Part shown: piece by piece, positions 36,428-64,000 of the stretch
How positions within the stretch are numbered: the stretch's first letter is position 1
Layout of the letters: the number at the start of each line of letters is the position of its first letter
Assembly: GCA_022410635.1 (NCBI GenBank)
Contig: JAJVDF010000457.1
Location: forward strand, 487,420 to 551,419
Direction: 5' to 3'
DNA from: Tretioscincus oriximinensis
Taxonomy: Eukaryota; Chordata; Lepidosauria; Squamata; Gymnophthalmidae
DNA length: 64,000 nt
Translations under genes and position numbers: made by a program
The notes under the pieces: model-generated
The model's database searches: none
Told to the model about the DNA's origin: nothing
The model's input: only the letters and a program-made list of their open reading frames with translations

Positions 36428-38446
36428 TTACGAATAAGCTGCATTAGAAACGTAACATTAAGAATGGGCATTTTTCTAATAAGGTGCATAATGGATGAGA
36501 ATTTTCATGAGCACAGAGGAGAGTTGTGTAGCCAATCACAAATGGTGCCATCAAGGCAATGAAAAACTAGTTATGAAAGCGACCAATCAATAGTAGGCAT
36601 TGCCAGACTTTAAAGTGAAGAAAGAGCAATGTGCAGAAACAAGTAGACTTATTTATTTGCGTGGCTGTGGGTTTTTATGTGCATCTACACGAAGTAATTA
36701 AAGAGAATTGATTAGGAGGATAGTTTTCTAGATAGCGGGCATGATTTGCGAAAATCTAGCTGTGATTTTTAAAATTTATTTAGAAAAGATAAGATGTGAA
36801 CAAAACCTGTTTGTTGCCCCTCAGTTGTATACACTGAAAATCTTCAGGCTAGAACATTCTAAAAATAAAGTTATAACTAGTTAGGCCAATGCCAGAAATA
36901 GCATTTTAGAGTCCAATCTTTTATGTAGAAGTTGCACTGTAATTCCACAGGTAGCTGATAAAATAAGAACTAGGGACAAAGGAAAAAGGCATTATATATT
37001 GTACGTGAAATAGGCTGGCGAAGGTGATGAAGTTGTTTTTCAAATAAAACGTTGCTAAGCTGCACACCAGGGTAAGCTTGAATCTGTTGATTTATATTTT
37101 GAGTGACAGAGAAACATTAATGGAAAAATAAACTTATCACTTGGGGCATCTATATACAATTTTCATCTGCAACAATGGAAAATTGGCAACAGGTATCTGC
37201 TGGGAGAATTTTTGTTGAACAGAATGGTTAGAAAGATTTTCAGTAACACAAGTCATAAATGGGGGGGTCATCTCATAAGCTCTATTAATTCATATAAATG
37301 TTACACTGATGTTTTGGATTTAAGAAATTGCTTTCACTGCATGGTTTAATTGGATAAAACACATAATGTATTTCAGCAGTAATGCTCTGAATTGTATTCA
37401 ATTAGAAAAAAAGGTCTTCAAACATTTTTAAAATAAGCAAGAGTTATTAAGGTAACACAAGAAAATACTGTTGCTTGTTCTGTAGTGGAGGAATATGATA
37501 ACATGCTTATTCCTCTAGAAGTAAAACTATGTAAATCTGAAGTCTGTCAGAGTTTGTGACTGGTATAATTCAAGCACTTCATAAAATAAAACTGTAGCAA
37601 AATACATGTGGCCCTTGTGTTCTCATTCCAGCTCTAAACCGTTTTTTCTAGTGTAGAATGAGTGGGGGAGAGCCGAACATGTAAATTGTCCCCAAGGCTG
37701 CATCTAGGCATGTGTTCTAATTTGAATTTACTTCAGGCTCCCAGCAGTGGTGCCACACATGTGAAATGTATACATGGTGCTGTTTTGCTACAAAAATCTG
37801 ATGTTCCAAATTTCTGTTATTGATGATTAATCAGTAATAAAATCAAAATCACACTAAATTGTGAATTGCAACCCTGTGTGATTGAGCAGTGCAGCAGGGG
37901 GATCTTGTTCAAGATTTCAAATCTTACTAGAGTTTAGAATATGAGAAGATAGATCAGGAGTACCAATTTTCTACATAGACAGAGCTTTCTCCCAATGATA
38001 TGTTATAGTGGAATAAGTATCCCATGTCTGAAGGCACCCTAAGTTAAAGGTGGGACGAGTTATACAGAAACANCTGGAGGAGTACAATTTGAGGACAACT
38101 GACCTAAAGCTGGCCAGATATAAAACAAGAAACAGCATGGCACTGAATAGTGTACAAAGAGAGGAGTGCATTATTTTGTTTCTCCTTTTGGATCTCTAAC
38201 TTGTACCCAAGGGGCTGTCAACTACAAGTCAACATACTCCAAATTTTAAAAAAAACCTGGTTATTTATTTCACTCCCTGATTTTCACAATATCCACCCCT
38301 TTCACTATTATAAGAAAATTAGACTTATAGGTGAGAGGCCATTAGACTTTTTGGGTGAGATAGTTTACAAAGCTCCTGAGATGACCCCTACCACTGAACT
38401 CATTGTAAAATAGGGCTGGAAGTATCAAAGGAATGATATCTTGTTG
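36428..38446. other. Intergenic DNA between MRPL3 and CPNE4
   Basis: I see no gene or repeat that I can name in this stretch. Confidence 0.55.
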
Positions 38447-38454
38447 GTATAGAA

Positions 38455-38782
38455 CAGTGGTTCTCAACCTGTGGGTCGCNACCCCGGCAGGGGTCGAATG
38501 ACCAAAACACNGGGATCACCTAAAGCCATGGTGAAATATTTATTGGAATTAGTAATAAATATTTCTCAACATATAATTAAATATTGTTTTTGTGATTAAT
38601 CACTATGTTTAAATTATGTTTGATTTGTAGCAATGAGAATACATAATGCATATCANGTATTTACATTCCGAATCATAAATGTAGCAAAATTACAGTTTTG
38701 AANTAGCCACCAAAATTGGGGTCACCGCAACATGAGGAACTGTATTGTGGGGTCACGGCATTAGAAAGGTTGAGAACCACTG
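38455..38782 (+). mobile_element. SPIN-like hAT non-autonomous element
   Basis: It starts CAGTGGTTCTCAACCTGTGG and ends AAGGTTGAGAACCACTG. The 8-bp flanks are GTATAGAA and GTGTAGAA (7 of 8 match). The GTCGC-ACCCC head and GGGGTCAC-GCA tail, with ACATGAGGAACTGTATT, agree with my memory of the SPIN family described in tetrapods. Confidence 0.85.
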
Positions 38783-39515
38783 GTGTAGAAGGACTGCTAG
38801 GAAGGCCGTGTTGAAGGTAGGAGACTTTTAGATGCTTCTTTTAAAAATGTTATGGCTGCATTAAACTTGGGGGTGGGGGGGGGGAGAGATTGCATAGCCA
38901 AACAAATTTTACTCCTGTTTCCCCCCCCCAGTACAAATGCAGCCTCTGACACAGGTGTGGCTGTTTTTTTTGTACCTGCATTCGCAATTATGGTGTTAAT
39001 AAATGCCTCCCAATCCCCTAGCGTGACTATAAGTGTCAGTCATTCATCTGTTGAAGCAAGCNGTGTTAAATCGTTCTTCCAGAATCTACAAGAAATGCTA
39101 CCATAGTAAAAGAAATCTCATGTTTCCAACATACAGTCCATCAAATCCTGTAGCAGCTAATGGAATTGTGATTTTTAACATAATGTAGCTTATGTATCTA
39201 AAAGTATTATAGCAAAATTATTTGCTGTTTTAGAAATTATGTGCATGTCTTACATTTTTTGTAAGGTTCAAAAACTTTCAATCTCTTAACTATCAGTTTA
39301 GGCACATATTGTATAAGCGATATTTGTGCTCGTTACAGTAATTTTAGACATGTGCTTAAGCAGTTCAATAATAATTAGGTATGAAGAAAGATATACTGTA
39401 TATATTTAGATATATGTATATAATGTACTGAAAAGTGTGAAGACTTAGTAAAAAAATACCAAGCAGGCATCTTTGTGGTAAGAAATAAATACAACAACTG
39501 CAAAATTGTGTTGTT

Positions 39516-39952
39516 TTTATTTTGGAACATGCAAAATACAATCCATGCATCTGCCATTTTGAAAAAACCTTTTCAAGTCATAGCAGATAAACCCAAAGAT
39601 TTTTTTTTACTATCAACTTCCAATAAATGTTTCAAAATGCTTTACAGTGTAAAGATAATAAGAAATTTAGCAAAATTTCAACAAACCTGTATAAAAAAAC
39701 AGATTCAGGTAACTTTTTATTTCAAGGCGACATGCTGTAAAGAGTTATATTTTAATTTTGTTCTGATAAAAAGTCTTCAACAATACAATCGATTAACCTT
39801 TATTTGCAAGCCTTTAGGCTACACATGCAAAATAAATAAATAAATAAATAAAGAAGAGAGAGTTAAAAATCACCAAAACGTGCTATATTCATTTAGGTAT
39901 AGTAGTTGTAGGCTGTAGGATTTCTGAACCCCATGAACTGTATCTGGAAAGA
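39516..39952 (-). terminator. CPNE4: CPNE4 3' UTR with candidate polyadenylation signals
   Basis: On the minus strand AATAAA occurs at 39804-39799 (about 150 nt after the stop), at 39722-39717 and at 39521-39516. Which one is used cannot be told from sequence. A short TAAA-type simple repeat lies at 39828-39852. Confidence 0.45.

Positions 39953-64000
<24,048 letters not shown>

Overview
This is nuclear DNA from a vertebrate, most likely a squamate reptile and plausibly a gecko. The base composition is AT-rich and the exons are small and widely spaced. The dispersed repeats are tRNA-derived SINEs, 3' ends of CR1/L2-type LINEs, a LINE-1 fragment, a SPIN-type hAT element and several palindromic short transposons. 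The taxon is inferred from repeats and protein similarity, not measured. Isolated single Ns are scattered throughout and there are two longer gaps (45178-45258 and 55429-55913).

Two protein genes are supported, both on the minus strand. MRPL3 (mitochondrial large-subunit ribosomal protein uL3m) appears complete: ten coding exons from 29885 down to 16257 encode about 341 residues with consistent splice phases. CPNE4 (copine-4) is present as its 3' half: eight exons from the right edge (64000) down to 39953 encode the last ~279 residues, almost all of it the copine/von Willebrand A domain. MRPL3 and CPNE4 are also neighbours in the same orientation in human 3q22, so this is conserved synteny. 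The two genes act in unrelated processes (mitochondrial translation, and calcium/phospholipid signalling).

Layout. 1-2240: an LTR retroelement remnant inserted in a SINE and itself carrying a fold-back insertion. 2241-15760: gene-free DNA with LINE and SINE fragments. 15762-29885: MRPL3, whose introns hold L1, CR1 and SINE copies and one unexplained 180-codon open frame. 29740-30110: CpG-rich promoter region with two ETS-type sites. 30110-39500: intergenic, with palindromic elements, a hAT element and a SPIN-like element. 39500-64000: CPNE4 3' UTR, exons and long introns containing a GC-rich LTR-like island, a 44-copy GAA/TTC repeat, an AAT repeat, a 92-bp minisatellite carrying a TA-inserted short transposon, and many LINE/SINE fragments.

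No microbial-type system, CRISPR array or operon is present. The most unusual material is the mobile-element content: a small fold-back family flanked by 11-14 bp direct repeats, a palindromic TA-flanked family with several copies, and a short transposon whose empty site can be read inside the same window.
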